From positions 11,577,501-11,641,500 of the forward strand of contig NC_135130.1 in assembly GCF_050908995.1 (NCBI RefSeq): 64,000 nt of DNA. The letters are read 5' to 3'. The position numbers were made by a program, and so were the translations under genes. The notes below the pieces were generated by a model. That model was not told where the DNA came from. It saw only the letters and a list, made by a program, of their open reading frames with translations, and made no database searches. Positions 36,842 through 49,845 of this stretch are shown in pieces. This stretch comes from Andrena cerasifolii. Its lineage: Eukaryota; Arthropoda; Insecta; Hymenoptera; Andrenidae. Position 1 is the first letter of the stretch. Each line of letters opens with the position of its first letter.

Positions 36842-37150
36842 GGGCGTCCGGAGGGGGGAGGCAGTTGCCCTCCTGGCTTTTGAGAAAAAGATCGCTTATT
36901 TTTAAAAACTGATCTTTATTGAGTTCATACTAAAAAAAGTGAATATTTTTAATTTTCGGTTTCAAATTATTAATTAAATTGGCACCAGCAAATGGAGTTA
37001 AAAAACAACAGCGTAATTCGTCGGTATCATCGTCAAAGTTGCACTCACCGCTCTGGAAAAAGTTCTCCAATAGTAAAATGTTGTCATGAGAAATCTTAGT
37101 CCAATAGAGGCGTTCCTCATATAACATAGGAGGATGATAATGAGGATGCA
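36842..37150. mobile_element. Possible hAT-type fragment with a short reverse-strand ORF
   Basis: GGGCGTCCGGAGGGGGGAGG followed by CAGTTGCCCTCCTGG resembles the terminal region of nonautonomous hAT elements. The AT-rich DNA behind it includes a 73-aa reverse-strand frame (37151-36930) with FLTPFAGANLINNLKPKI, which I do not recognise. No second terminal repeat or target duplication was found. Confidence 0.25.
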
Positions 37151-39215
37151 TTTATCAACCGAGGAACCGCGATCATTTAAATTCCTTTTTATTTAACGGT
37201 GCGCTGAACCATAATTCCAGCGAAAATTCTACTTAAACGAGCCAATATTTTCGTTTGCCGGTCGATGGAGAGTTGATTTTCCGTAAGACCTTTCCCCTTA
37301 CCACCTTTATGCGCGATATCTGTTCGCGAAAACGCTGAAAATCGCCTTAGGGAACCTTCCCCGTGGCAGGCGGGCAAGAAAAATACGGGGAAAAATCGTT
37401 CCCGTGGCGTTTTCAAAGGGAAAAGTTAATAAGCAGTGATGCAAATAACGGGCGAGCCGTACGCGACTAACGGGGAACTGTTCAACAAAGCTTGGATACA
37501 ATTTCCATCAGACTTTTGCGTCGACGTTCGCTCACGTTGTCATGGTGTGTTAATAATTACGCTAATTGGAGCGGTCCTCTGTTAATGTAGACATTCAAAA
37601 AGTACATTTACAACTATGGGGGAAAGCAGAATTAATCAATAACTGAGTGGCTCGCTTCTTAAACAATCTAAAGCTAGATATTTTAAAGGAAGACTTTTGT
37701 CCAAGTCTACCTGGATGCTTAACCGTTCCGGCTACGGATTAACGTTTCTGAAAATCTTGATCACCGCTGAAAGCGCACGTGGAACTTCACTTACGTTAAT
37801 TACGATTGAACGTGCCCATTCAGGGTTGTGTAATACGCAACGTCAAGCAGCGACCGTGACGTGAACTCGTTGCTCTAAATAACAGTCGATGCTTTATACA
37901 CTTTGATGGCAACGACATCTAGTGATATTGATGATGATTGTAGAACTTTTTACTCGTTTAATTAATACTACGACCATGATTTACTGCTCTGTTGCCGAGA
38001 TCACTGAAAAGTGCTCTTGTCCTGCTATAAAATGGACATAAAGGTGGGTCGTGAAGAGATAGATGACGCCACAGAGGAACATTGAGGTTATGAGAGGAAG
38101 GAAGGTACAATAATGGACAAAAACGACACAGAGATACTAGAAAAGATAGGAAGAGACTAGAACAACCCACGGGGGGAATAAGAGATGGTAGAAAGGAAAT
38201 GAGGAAGGAAATGTAGGGGTACCTAACCTATCTGGACATTAGTTACCACGTACTGTCCTACCGCCATTTCACAACTTCACTCTTGCGCACCAGCTTCGAT
38301 AGATCCGTGATGGATCATCGGATCGTGGGAGAGCTGTTCCGCCTAGCTCACCTTTTAATCTAATTTATAAACGCGCAATTAAGTCCAGGACTTCTTGCCA
38401 AAGGAGGTTCGGCCGGAGCCACTTCCAACCGAGAAGTGGCGCGAGTTCGGCTTTTACTTTGCATATTACTTCCGAGCCATTTCGTGCGCCCACTATCTTT
38501 CTGAACATCATTGGGATAAACCACCGTTTGCATTCCAACGGGCTCTGGCGACGTCTTTGCCGCCCGTTCCGCATAGTTTCTGCTCACCCTCACAAGCGGC
38601 GAGTTACACCACCTTCGACGACACGGTTTTGGCTACGAATTCCGCGGACGCGTCGCGCCCACATCATCCTCACCACCTTCCAAGGTGTTAATTCAGCCGC
38701 TGGGAACCGGAAGTTCCCAGTCCACGTCCGCCGAGGATCCAATCCTTGTCGCAGACCTCGCAGAGTCTTAGCTTCTCAATGTTTTATCATTAACACACGA
38801 TGAAATTAGTCGACCACGGTTTTCCTGGGGTATTGCCCTCGAAGAACTAAGGTAGAAGCCAACTATTTATAAATGTGCCATTTACGGCCCAGCCATATAT
38901 GCTTTGGTATAAGATCGTTAATCTAGCAAGTGACATAAGACAGGAACGAGGCTCGCTTCGAGTGCACCAAGTATATTGCTCCTCTGATGTACGCGTTCTA
39001 GGTGAACACCTTCATTAAACTGATTAAATCGGGGCCAGGGCAGTTGTGTCTAAGTCTCCTGCATAATTCAGGCCTGCAGAGCAATCGATGTTCCGAGACC
39101 ATGCTGCCAGACGAAGCACGTGTACATCTTCCTCCGTATTTGGCTTCTATGTTCTACTCAACATTATTCGCACCTTTGTAGTAGATGTTAATCCAGCATA
39201 TGTATCTGGTGTTTC

Positions 39216-39402
39216 CAGTGGCGCACCCAAAGAGCGGCCAAGGGCCACCCCCCACAAAAATGGGCTTTGTAAAAAGAAAGCTGGATCTTTTTCTTTAGAT
39301 AAATTTTTATAATCGCATAATGAATTTTATGGAATTTACGTTGAAAATATTTTTATCCGTTCAACTCGGCTCTCCTCAAGATTAAATCCTGAGCGCCACT
39401 GA
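39216..39402. mobile_element. hAT-like MITE, 187 bp
   Basis: The termini are CAGTGGCGCACCC on the left and the complement of CAGTGGCGCTCAGG on the right, with 10 identical terminal bases. Flanking 8-mers GGTGTTTC and AGCATTTC agree at 5 of 8 with only transitions. The interior is AT-rich with no ORF. Confidence 0.7.
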
Positions 39403-39475
39403 GCATTTCTGGGTAACAGCTTGGGCAGGAATTGAGGACCTTGCAGCAAGAGGGATGCAACTCTATTTTTGACAG

Positions 39476-39530
39476 TTTATATAATATTAATATTAATATT
39501 TCTATTTTAGTAATATTAATATTTTCATTA
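39476..39530. repeat. AT-rich TAATATTAATATT repeat
   Basis: TAATATTAATATTAATATTT and a second TAATATTAATATTTT block lie 15-20 bp apart and are partly self-complementary. Low-complexity sequence. Confidence 0.7.
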
Positions 39531-41159
39531 TAGAATATTTTTTCACCAAAAATAGAAATAAAACTTATCGATTGTTAAAATATGATTGTGAGATATATTC
39601 TTGATGTGAAAATATATTCTTTCATTTAGTGTTCTCTTTTTAATGTTAACTCAAAGCAATAATTTTGCAGGCACCTTTTTCTAGTTTACTCCAAGTTGAT
39701 AAAGATGGAGCTGCGCCCCTCTCGCAAGGTCCTCAATTCTGATTCGAGCAGGGCCAGCCCGGTGAGAAATCGCGAGTTGTTTTCCCGTCAAATGGCACGT
39801 GAGATCGAAAAGAAAGACTCCATTCCTCCGCAGAAATGCATAGTGCATTGGAGCAATGATAGAATAGCCGAGCAGAAATAAATTCCTATGGAAGGGAGCC
39901 GCGAAAGTGAATGTCAAACAACAGCAGAGAAATATCGACGTATCCACGCGGGAACAATTTCTCCAGGCGAAAATCTCATGCGTCGTTAGCATCCGCGAAT
40001 GTCTCGGCCAGGAGTTCCCACTCCAGCCGTTGCATCAAAGAAAGCGCCACCTCCTGGCGCCTACCGGAAGCTCGAGCCCCGTGAGCTCGTCACACAGCGC
40101 CTGGATCTATTCCGAGTTTTCCGCGACGTCTTGTTGATCCTCGCGTCGCGGCGAGGCCCCCTTGTCACTCTCCTCGAACAACGACAGACGCAACCGCCGC
40201 TTCCTATCATTATTCGCACATAGTTAATGAACTTAACGAAGTAACCTCGTTACGCGCTATCCTAGAAGCCCGAGGAAGCGAGGGAAGGAAGTAAGGCCGC
40301 ACCGGCGTGGCGCAGACAGCCAGCTCGCTAACGCTTGCATGAATTAATCATTAGGACGTTGTAAACAGAGCAGCCGGTTCAAACGCAGCTAGTTAGCGAT
40401 GTGTTTACGCTGCTCGAACGTCTATGCGCCCTGGCCAGGCCACCCTCCATTAAGAAAATCCCGCCGCTGCGCGTGCTAATGGCCCGTCAATAATTCGCGA
40501 CGCTCCGACGGTCCCCGCGCCCAGCAGAGGGGCCATAACCAGCTTGAGGATTTTCCTGCCGCCGATGATTCGGTTAATTTGTTGTGATTCGCCAACACGG
40601 GGGTAAAAATAGGGAGGAGGTAGTGGCGAGGAAAAGGACGAGCAAATAAAACCGGAGGTCTCTAGTGGGGAAGTTGTGCCACTGGCGGAGAGGAGCAATA
40701 GCGATGGCGAGGAGTGCAAGTAGAGTGAGTTGAAGGGGTAGCCCCGCGCGGGAGAGGCTCCGGCCTTCGAGATCTCCGAGGTTCTAGACTGTGGAACTCA
40801 AGCTTTTTGAACTATGAGGAGAATTGGGAAAAACGGATGTGCATGGATCCCAGCAAATAGGATGATGTCGGGTCTGATGAAGTTTCAGCCTGCGAGAAGC
40901 TCGCGTTTGCGGAGATTCCAGCGCGAAGGGGACGACTGTGGAACCGAACATTTTTCAGCTACGGTTATCTCGGTTAATTGGATGTGATTGGAGGGAGGAG
41001 GATGGAACTGAAGGTGGAAATGGTCGGAGGCCGAAGAACAAATAGAAGGATAACGTCCGCAGCGGTGAAGCTGCGGCTTTTGAGGATGATTTGCGGAATC
41101 TGCTTCGACGGGGAAAGAAGTGTGAACGTGATTTAGGAAGTTTGATCCAGTATTTGGGG

Positions 41160-41640
41160 AATTTAATGGACTCGGTTACTTTGGTACACTTGGCGGTTTT
41201 GAGTGAATTTGGTGAACTTGGAGAGTTTGCGTAGTTAGCGAATTTCGCGGATTGAGCGAACTTACTGGGTTTGGTACACTTGACAAATTTTCACCGCGTC
41301 TGGTGAGTTTAAGGAATTACCGTTAGCGCGTGTGAACTGATGAACTTTATGTACCTGTGCGTATTTAGTCAACTTTGAGAATTTCGTGCGCACGCAAGAT
41401 TTAAGTAAATTTTATAATAGTAACGGGTTTGCGCGCGTAGGGAATTTCGTGGCGTTGGTAAGCAAGCCACGGGTTGAATTAGGCAAATTTTCTGAGGTTA
41501 GCACATACAACAAATTAATGTAATTTGCGAGGGCTGATTACATTTAGCAAATGCACTGCATTTGATAAACTCAATAATTTTACCTAGTTAGCAGCTTAAT
41601 GGATGCAGTGAGATTGACCAACTTAACTTGACCAACCCAT
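41160..41640 (+). repeat. Degenerate short-period repeat (GAATTTGGTGAACTTGG-like)
   Basis: Blocks such as gtgaatttggtgaacttgga, gcgaatttcgcggattga and gcgaacttactgggtttgg recur with a period near 10 or 20 bp. TTGGTACACTTG occurs at 41181 and again exactly 90 bp later at 41271. The array decays toward 41640. Confidence 0.5.
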
Positions 41641-41827
41641 AAATGCTGTAAATGTGATTAAGATGATGGATTTGATAAAGTTTACTGCCTACAGGAAGCG
41701 TAGCACATTTATTAGGTTAGATCAACTTTGTATATCCGGGAAATTGAGTGAGTTTGGTCATGCTGCGAAAATTATCACCATAAATGTACCGGGGCATCAT
41801 AGAAATTGTGCTAGTACAAGCCGGAGG

Positions 41828-42050
41828 TGGGCATTGTTCGAATAGATTTTTATTCGAATGATCTCGAATTAGAATTGCAATAAAATGAAGTTATTAGTAA
41901 ATTTTATAAATAAACTTTTCACGAAAATGAAATGAAAATGAAATGAAAATTTTAATTAATTTTTTTGTGAATAAATTTTTATTCGTATAAAAAAATATTC
42001 GTTATTCTGGAACAACTTCATTTTATTCGAAATTTTTTTTCTCTGGTGCA
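41828..42050. mobile_element. Possible truncated hAT-like repeat, AT-rich
   Basis: It begins GGTGGGCATTGTTCGAATAG, similar to the GATGGGCA end of the element at 10572, and shares its TATTCGAAT-rich interior. It includes a short (aatgaaatga)n block. No right terminal repeat was seen. Confidence 0.35.
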
Positions 42051-43091
42051 AGATATACCTTGAGAGAAATAGAAGCAACGATGCAACATTACGTAGGTAT
42101 TCGTCACGAATAGCCCCATTCCCAAACTAATACCGCGCTCAATTATTTCTGCTCCTGAATCTTTGATTCACCCACCCAGAGGGCCAATAACTAATAGGTC
42201 CCCTTGTTTATCCTTTAAATACGACATGCAATTAGGAAGCACGTATTTCGCGCCCGCGTCTGGCTATTCCTCGACCCATACTACTTGCGGGAGTTAAATG
42301 AAATTCCTGCTGGACAGGCGGTGATTTTTGCAAATAAGGTCGGCGTCGTATCCTTGCCACTTAAAAGCCCCTACCAGCGTAGGAATCGTAATAAAATTTC
42401 AGCCGCCCATTCGGTGAATTCTGCCCCTAGTAGCCGTAGAACTACCGAAGCAGACAAACAGAGCGATAAGTACTTCGCAACTGTCCCAAACTTCCTGCAC
42501 AGCGATAAGTAACCGTAGTTGGACGAATCGAGCACACCATGGTCAAAAATTTCTTCGTTACCGTGAGAAGACTTGATTACTCGTCGAAGACGGTGATCAG
42601 CAATTTCCGACCAGCAGAGAGCAGACCGGCGCTTCTTGCAAACCGATGTAGCGAGGGGGGAACATCCAGTAATGGCCTGGAAAGAGTCTGTGTAGAACTT
42701 TCATCACCGGAACCATTGTAGAGAGATAGCCCACTCCTATGAAGCAGAAATACCGACTAAAAACTGAATTCGCGCGGCTGCTCCGACGAAAAAGGAGCAC
42801 CCCGGGACGAGGGAGGAAATACCATCTTCCAGCAATAACATCTCGCAGGGGTTGAGAGATGTTGCCACGAGCGTTTTTCGATGCAGTCGCAGAAATGCCT
42901 CCGATAGAAGCCAGTCCATCGAATCGAATCGCATCTGCGTTTGATAACGTTTAACAGCATTTAATATTTTGTACCTCCTAGTTGCAAAAGTGAAGCCAAG
43001 CTATCGCATCCAGCAGAGTAATTACCACAGAAATTGATATTCCAGCTTCTAGAAGTTCGTTGATGGGCAGAGTAAATTTATCTCTACGTCC

Positions 43092-43231
43092 AAAGGAAAA
43101 TGGTAAATAATAATAATAATAAATTAGGAGAAATAATTTTTTTCTATATTCGCTTATTATTTATAACTTTCCCATCGCCTCCAGGGTAAATAATTATGGT
43201 CCAAAATTTACAATTTTTACCATTTTCCTTT
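43092..43231. mobile_element. Small foldback element, 140 bp, 16-bp perfect inverted ends
   Basis: AAAGGAAAATGGTAAA (43092-43107) and its exact reverse complement (43216-43231) bound 108 bp of AT-rich DNA that includes an AAT microsatellite. No target duplication was identified, so it may be a MITE or a chance palindrome. Confidence 0.5.
43105..43122 (+). repeat. AAT microsatellite
   Basis: About six TAA/AAT units (taaataataataataataa). Confidence 0.9.
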
Positions 43232-44199
43232 ATTAAACATAAATTTCACATTTTTCCTCGCTCGAGTTCATTTATAGGATCCTTGAACAAGATGGTAACA
43301 CGTTGGCTTGTGTAACTAACTTTATTCGTGCTGGTTTTTTGCGCATTTCTGTCGTCGCGACACCGGTTTTGTAACATTTTCAGCTTCATTAAGTTGCTCG
43401 CAGTTAACGAGCGGGAAATACACTTTTATAAATAATCCGTTTAATTCTCGCGCCGGCTACGTTGCGGCGGAAGAAAAGTTTTATTCTCGCTGCAATTCTG
43501 TATTTTACTTTGCCATTAACCGGAGCTCCCATTCAGCCGACTTATGTGGTGTAATCGAAACTTCGTTAACTGTTACGTTAATAGATGGACGCTAGCTGCC
43601 TTGTAGCATCTCTCAAAATTCCTCCTGGCCGGCTTTAATTAACGGATTCTGGTTGATTACGCGTTCCGCGAAACGTAAAACGAAGGATATTAAATGACCA
43701 AACGGTATTAGTTCGTGAACCGGCGGACGGGGAAGGTATTACCACCCGAGAGAATTGCAACAAAACAGCCGTTGCCGGGCAATTGGAATTAAAGAAAGGC
43801 AATAATTTTTGTAGCATGTTTGCAGGGCGCAAAATTAATTAAAACCAGCCGCGGCAAAAAGGCGCGACCAGCGTCGTAACGATAACAGTGTTTAAGACTC
43901 TAATTGGGCAAAGGAACTTCGTTAAGCTAATGAGAGGGAACTATGAAGCTTATAAAAACATCCAAGCAAAGTCGCTCGAAAAGAACCTCTCGCAAAAACT
44001 AGCCCCCAAAAAATATTCGCGTGTCATCCTCTTAATCAACGTCATCTTACCGCACCCTACCAAGGAACGCTCATGTATACACACTTTTTGCCCCCGGTCT
44101 AAAAGTATTCGGTTAATTTTAAGTCGCATCCAGTTTTCCCTCCAGGCGCGATAAAGAAATTTCTCCTACAAGTATTAATAGAGCAATGGTATGTGTAAA

Positions 44200-44433
44200 A
44201 TATGTAAAATATGTAAAAATACGCATTTTAACGCTTGAAGTTACTAGTTTTTGAATCAAGGACTCAAAAATTGTTTCAATTCATTAAGATACTGTTTTAT
44301 CAAAATGAAGCGTAGAAAACGAAGTTTCAGAAATTTTTGTTTAGTTTGAACGTATGCACGGGCCAAAACAAATTTCCGGTAAATCCAACGAAGAGTCTTA
44401 TAGAGCAAACATTTCTCTTTAATTTCGTTTTTT
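44200..44433. mobile_element. Truncated copy of the mariner MITE interior
   Basis: The segment from cgcattttaacgcttgaagt through gtttgaacgtatgcacgggc to gagcaaacatttctctttaa aligns colinearly with 18905-19145 of the complete MITE, at roughly 80-85% identity by eye. Both terminal repeats are missing. A short (atgtaaaat)n stretch marks the left junction. Confidence 0.8.
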
Positions 44434-46997
44434 TTGGTTTTGTTGAAATCTCAGTTTCAATTTATTTCTTCGTAATTAATTGAAAAAGAAATGCTTCGTG
44501 TTCGACAAAAACGTCTACCCTTAAACCTTATACGAAGCCAACTCTCGGTGGTCGATGCCCGTACGCAAGTGACAAATCTATTAGAAAACTTGAGGATGTT
44601 CGACGTCTGTTCCACGTGTGGTCGCGAACGTGGCCAGCGAAAATTCGCGCTCGTCTGTCAGTCATAAAATGCAATTAGGCGGTGATTTAATTGTAAAAGT
44701 TGAACGTGATCGAACTGCGGAGAAGCTTGCCATCGAAATTGCAAAGTTTCCGCGACGCCGTGGCTCACCTGCCGGCCGTCGCACGCACGATAATACGTGG
44801 CTTGAGGCGGCCGTGCAATCCTTGGCGTGCGCCCGGCCATCCACAATGAATGTATATTCAAAGACGCCGCGCAAACGTGACGCGAATATATCCGGCACGT
44901 TGACGCCCCACCCCTCAGCCTTCGTGGGACGTCCGCGATGGATATACGTTCGGAGACCTCGGATGCACGTGACGCGGATATCCACCGACGACCCTGACAC
45001 ATCCTCGAAGAGTGCGTTTCCGGGAACAGCGCGCTGCGATAGCAGATATGAGCGACGGGGTCTTATGAACTGTTTGGGTCAACATGCAGCAAGTAGTTTT
45101 CTCAACGGATAGTCAGACATCCCGCAATGTTCCGGGTTTCTTGTAAAATAGGCACTCCATCTTTGTGTTTTATCCTCCAATATTAGTTTCCTGACTGTTC
45201 AAACTGTATATAAGAGAATTTATTTGGTCAAATATAATAAAGTACACGAGGAATACTGTGTTATATGATTTAAACGGCGTCCGATTATTGCGGGCCATTT
45301 TTTTTATTTTTTCGAGGACTTCTTTTTTGGCGTTTTTGGAATTGACGAAAGTAGGAAGGGTCACTGAGTATCTTTGGGTCGCATAAAACTGACAATTTCG
45401 TTTAAGTGGCATATCTAGAGCACCGTTCTATTCGACGCCGGAATTCCGGGGTTGCCTTTTTCTCTAACTGTATAAAGTTGGCAATAGCCCGGCCAGTTTC
45501 TGTCCGCCGTTGTCCAGTTCTGACACGGGAAGGAACTATATGAGGGCAACGATGTCTGCATTTCATCGTGCTCGTCTTCACTCTGGTCACGTAGACGCGG
45601 CATGAAACAGTGAATACCCTCAAAAAGCGAGAAACCTCCTACGCATCAATAACGCCCCCCGCTGCGTCCTTTTCGTAGCATTTCTTTCATTAAGGGATCT
45701 GACCCGCGGATATTCTAACAATATTCCAGGGAATCGTGCCACTCCTTTCAGAAAGTTCCATTATGACGTTATTCTTTGACATTATATAAGCTTGCTTCCA
45801 ATGGCAAAATCAATGTAGCCAGATCGTGCGAGAGAAAAATGCGGGAATTTTTAGCCAGCTGTCTCGGGTATTCGTGAACACTGGATGCGTCGAAGTCTGG
45901 TCGATATTTGTGCCGCGGTCGCGAGGAATAATATGGAAAACCAAATGCTCGAAGTGCAGAGACACGTCAGAGAAACGTGATAGGCTTAGGGTACTTAAAA
46001 TGAACGAAAAAAATGCCTCGATTGATTTGTCTTAGCGCCAACAGCGATCTCCGGTTCCAGTATACGGCGAGGTTTATGGGCGACATAAAGTTTTCGGGGA
46101 AATCGTGATGTTTCGAGATCTATTCGACGTGAAATAACGAATCCAGGTTATATGTCTTTTTGCTCGGGGGCGTTTTTTTTTGGAAGAGGTACAAAATGCA
46201 CTTCCTCGGAACACGCGGCACTGTTTGCTAATTCTGCATGCTTTTATACGTCTTGTAGGAACACTCAGTGCCCACAGTTTAAAAGAGAAACTTTTTACCA
46301 GCAAACCTGGGACCAGCTTTTTGCCCCTTTTCGTGGGCAAAATCCATTCTCAACGCTATTTCTCAACCCCTCGTGGATTTTCGTGCTCATTTTTGCGGGA
46401 GGAGCAGTGGATGGAAATTGAAAAATCAATTTCTCGGGGGTAAAGTTTCCGCGAAATTCCGGCAAAGGTCTGCATGCAAGCTCGAATCACGAACATGATC
46501 ACTGATCTGCGTATCTTCCCCTATTTTTCGAACGAGAAATGCGATATTCACAGTGGGAAAGTGCAGTTCGAAACAAAATACTTTGTTTATATAGTTTCAA
46601 TCAACAAAACTTTTTTTCTATTTGCCTCGATCGAATAACGTGTTCCCGATTCGCTCCGGAGCAGGAGTTTTTAAAAACACCCGGTACGTGAATTCCGGCG
46701 ACCAATATCTGCCTGTTTCCCGGCGTTATTGATTCTTCGGAGTATCGCTTTGCTATATATTTGCATCGAACAATCTGTTTTGAACTACAAACTGGGAGTC
46801 CCGTAAATCATATTTAATGATCCTCTGGTCTACTAACTCAGCGGTATTGTGGGTCTTAATAAAGTCTCCGTTCGGGAGCCCTAGAGCAGATCCGAATATT
46901 CGGAAAAAATGGTAATTAGTCGGCCAACACCATCTAGCGGGATAAAGAATTAAGCGCCTAGATGGCATAGTAATACGACGACAAATGAATAATGGAT

Positions 46998-47013
46998 CCG
47001 GCAGATGGCGCTA
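46998..47013 (+). promoter_or_regulatory. CTCF-like binding motif, forward
   Basis: CCGGCAGATGGCGCTA matches 15 of 16 positions of the metazoan CTCF core consensus CCASYAGRKGGCRSYR. Two weaker AGATGG cores lie within 90 bp upstream (46927 reverse, 46957 forward). Sequence match only; occupancy is unknown. Confidence 0.4.
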
Positions 47014-47438
47014 GTGTATCGCTCTTTCGGGAGTTTCGAAACGGTTCGGTATAATTAATACCTAGCAACTTCCCCTAATAAGTCTGTTATAAGTCCACAG
47101 AAACGTATCTAGTTGTACATAGCCGTAGCAACGAGACTTTCATGTTTCAATCGCAAACAACTTCCATGGAAATTCGGCATTAATTCCGCCCCACGACTAT
47201 AAATTCTGTCCTCAGATCCTCGAGATTATTCTCACCGGTTTCCGCAGGCTGGCTCAAACATTGCTATTTCTGCGCGGCTGCGTACCGAATGGCAACCGTT
47301 TCCTATAACAATGCACTAAACCGTAATCTCTCGCAATAAACGCGTACTCATCTTCGTTTCCCACTCAGAGTCATTTGTGCGTAATGGGAACGATACACCT
47401 GCACGCTTATGGGCGATGCTCTTGGAATTAGAAGTTCT

Positions 47439-48073
47439 TTAAGGGTCAGCTTACACCTACAAGTAGAAAAATCAGGGTGAGCTTTAACAATTTTTTTTTT
47501 AATGAAAATATTTTTTAATTTAAAAATCTTTATATGCGTTTTAAAATACGCACTTTGATGTAACAATTGTGTAAATTTCATTCGAAAAGTAAGAAAATTG
47601 AATGCGTAATATCAATTTCCGTGAGGCAGGTTTGTCAGAACAGCTTTCGCGGTGACTAAAATATCTCTGACAGCTTTTATCCGGCCCAGAAAAAAAATTC
47701 TCTCAAGATACATAAAAGCATCTAGTTTTTGTCGTAGCCGATTTTGAAAATATCAATTTTTAAAAAAATCCTTTTTTAATTGATAAAAAATGAACTATAA
47801 CGTTTAAAAAAAATCCTACCAGGAACACTAAATAATTCCATCACAAACCTCTGTTCCGAATTTCAACTGATTCGGTACCACTAGTTCCCGAGAAATATTG
47901 GTTACCGATTTTTCAAGTACCATTTTGAGAAAAACGCCATTACATATATCCGAATTAAATTTCCACGAATGTTACATTAAAGTATATATTCCAAGATACA
48001 TACAAAGATTTTTCAGTTAAAATATATTTTCAATGGGAAAAAAATGGTCAAACTTTGCAAAAATGCCCCTTAA
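47439..48073. mobile_element. TTAA-flanked foldback MITE, 635 bp
   Basis: The element runs from TTAAGGGTCA to the complement of TTAAGGGGCA. Beyond the first 10 bases the arms align for about 100 bp, for example AATGAAAATATTTTTTAATT against ATTGAAAATATATTTTAACT, both followed by AAAAATCTTT. TTAA at both extremes is the target site typical of piggyBac-type insertion, but the superfamily is not proven. No ORF. Confidence 0.65.
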
Positions 48074-49845
48074 CGCCGCAAAAACTACCTGTCCTATTTT
48101 TATCGAGGTCTCGAACCAATGCTCCTGTCAGTCGCCATGCAAAAACATTACATGCGTAAAACTCTCTTAACTGCACGATTGAATCATCACTATTTTGCCG
48201 AGGATTGCCCAACTGGTCTGAAACGTTCAAGTGGCCCTTCACTCCGGTGAAATCACCAGTTCCTTGACATTTCCTAAGCGGGGCCCAAGTCTTCGAGACA
48301 CAGAATTTTTGTCAAGTGAGACGTTCGGCGCTATTATTCTGAAAGCTTGCGAGGGAATCCATTCTGCTCGCCTACTTCACGGAACAATGGCGGCGGGCTT
48401 TAAAACTGCCTTTAGCGGAGCTTGCTAGTGCACGTTTTAGCCTGTTAAATGCGCGGGAATTGTCACGGAGTGCTCGTAATTCTTGAAAGACCCGGGTTTG
48501 TTTGCACGTGCGAGCCAGCACGCACGGCTTAAGGCTTTTTCTCGCCGCGGGGATTATTTTCCGGCCGCGCCGCGGCGAAACAAATCGCCCTGATAACGAC
48601 AAACTTTCTCAACCGGTTCGTGTAATCCACGGGGCGAGATATTGTGCTTAGCTGACGCCGTGGGAAACAGAATTCTTCCGTTGGAATTCGCTGAGTGCCT
48701 CCTTCCCCAGGCGGGCTGGCTGCGCACAGAGCAGGGAGGAACATTTCATCAATTCTGATTGCCACGAAAGCAGAAGCAAAAAATCAGGTCCGTTCTGTTC
48801 TCCTTCGATTTCCCGCTATCAATTTAAAAAGATTAAAGTAGAAATCATAGCTAACAGAACCGCGATTCGATTCTTTTAAACCCGTCACTATCCGCACGGC
48901 TGGTGGGACGTTGCGGGCGAGGCGAGAGTCAATGTTGACTTTCGTGACCAATTAAACCGGTCCAAAATAATTGGCCAGAGATCGATGGGCCACGCTCATG
49001 CCCGCCTGCAGCCTCTCACTTTTGCATTACATGCTCCTCGGGAACGGATCGTTTTACAATAGCCATTGAGCTCTAGAACAAAAGGCACCCCTTCTACGAT
49101 AAGGAAGGCTGGTCGAATTTCCGCTGTCACGGGTCCAACTTCATATGGCAGGCCAACTTTAAATTACTACCCTCCAGCCCTCATCGGCTTTCATAAGATA
49201 CATAACTTAGAAAGTACTCTTTGCGGCGAGCTTTATGTGTGCTCTCCGCTGACGATCATCTCGCTGAAATTACCGCCTAACGCGGTGGTATGGCTCCACT
49301 TACTGCGAGAACCATTCCGTAGGTTTCAGTTTGTTTAGCGGGCTCGCGAGCCAACGGTGCGGGGATTATTCTGAAAGTGTAATTGTACCTGGGTGGATTC
49401 GACTGGTTGGAGTGTCTGTCTGGCGGGGAATTTCGAGGGTGAAAATTTTTGGCGAGTTTAAAAATTTGTCGCGTCAAAGGTAGCCTGCAGACCGATCGGA
49501 CGGTTAAAAGTTCGTTGGCCAGCGTTTGTTCGGTGAAGTAATAATGAAGCGGGGAATAATTCATGGGCGAATCAGTGGTGTTGAGGTATCACGGATGCAC
49601 GGAGATTTAATAACAACGAGGCATAATTTAATTGATCGAACATCAAGCTTTACTAAGCCAGCGGAGCTGATTCATGCGTTTTTCTCGCGATCTCGTTAAA
49701 AACGAGCGATTATTGCGATCGTGCGACGGATTTTCGTCACAGTGACTTCTCATTTTTCTGTAGTTCAAAAACGATGCAGGATTGCGTGAAACATGCCGCC
49801 ATTTTGTTCACCTGGGATAACAATCGCCATTACATGGACTTAAGA

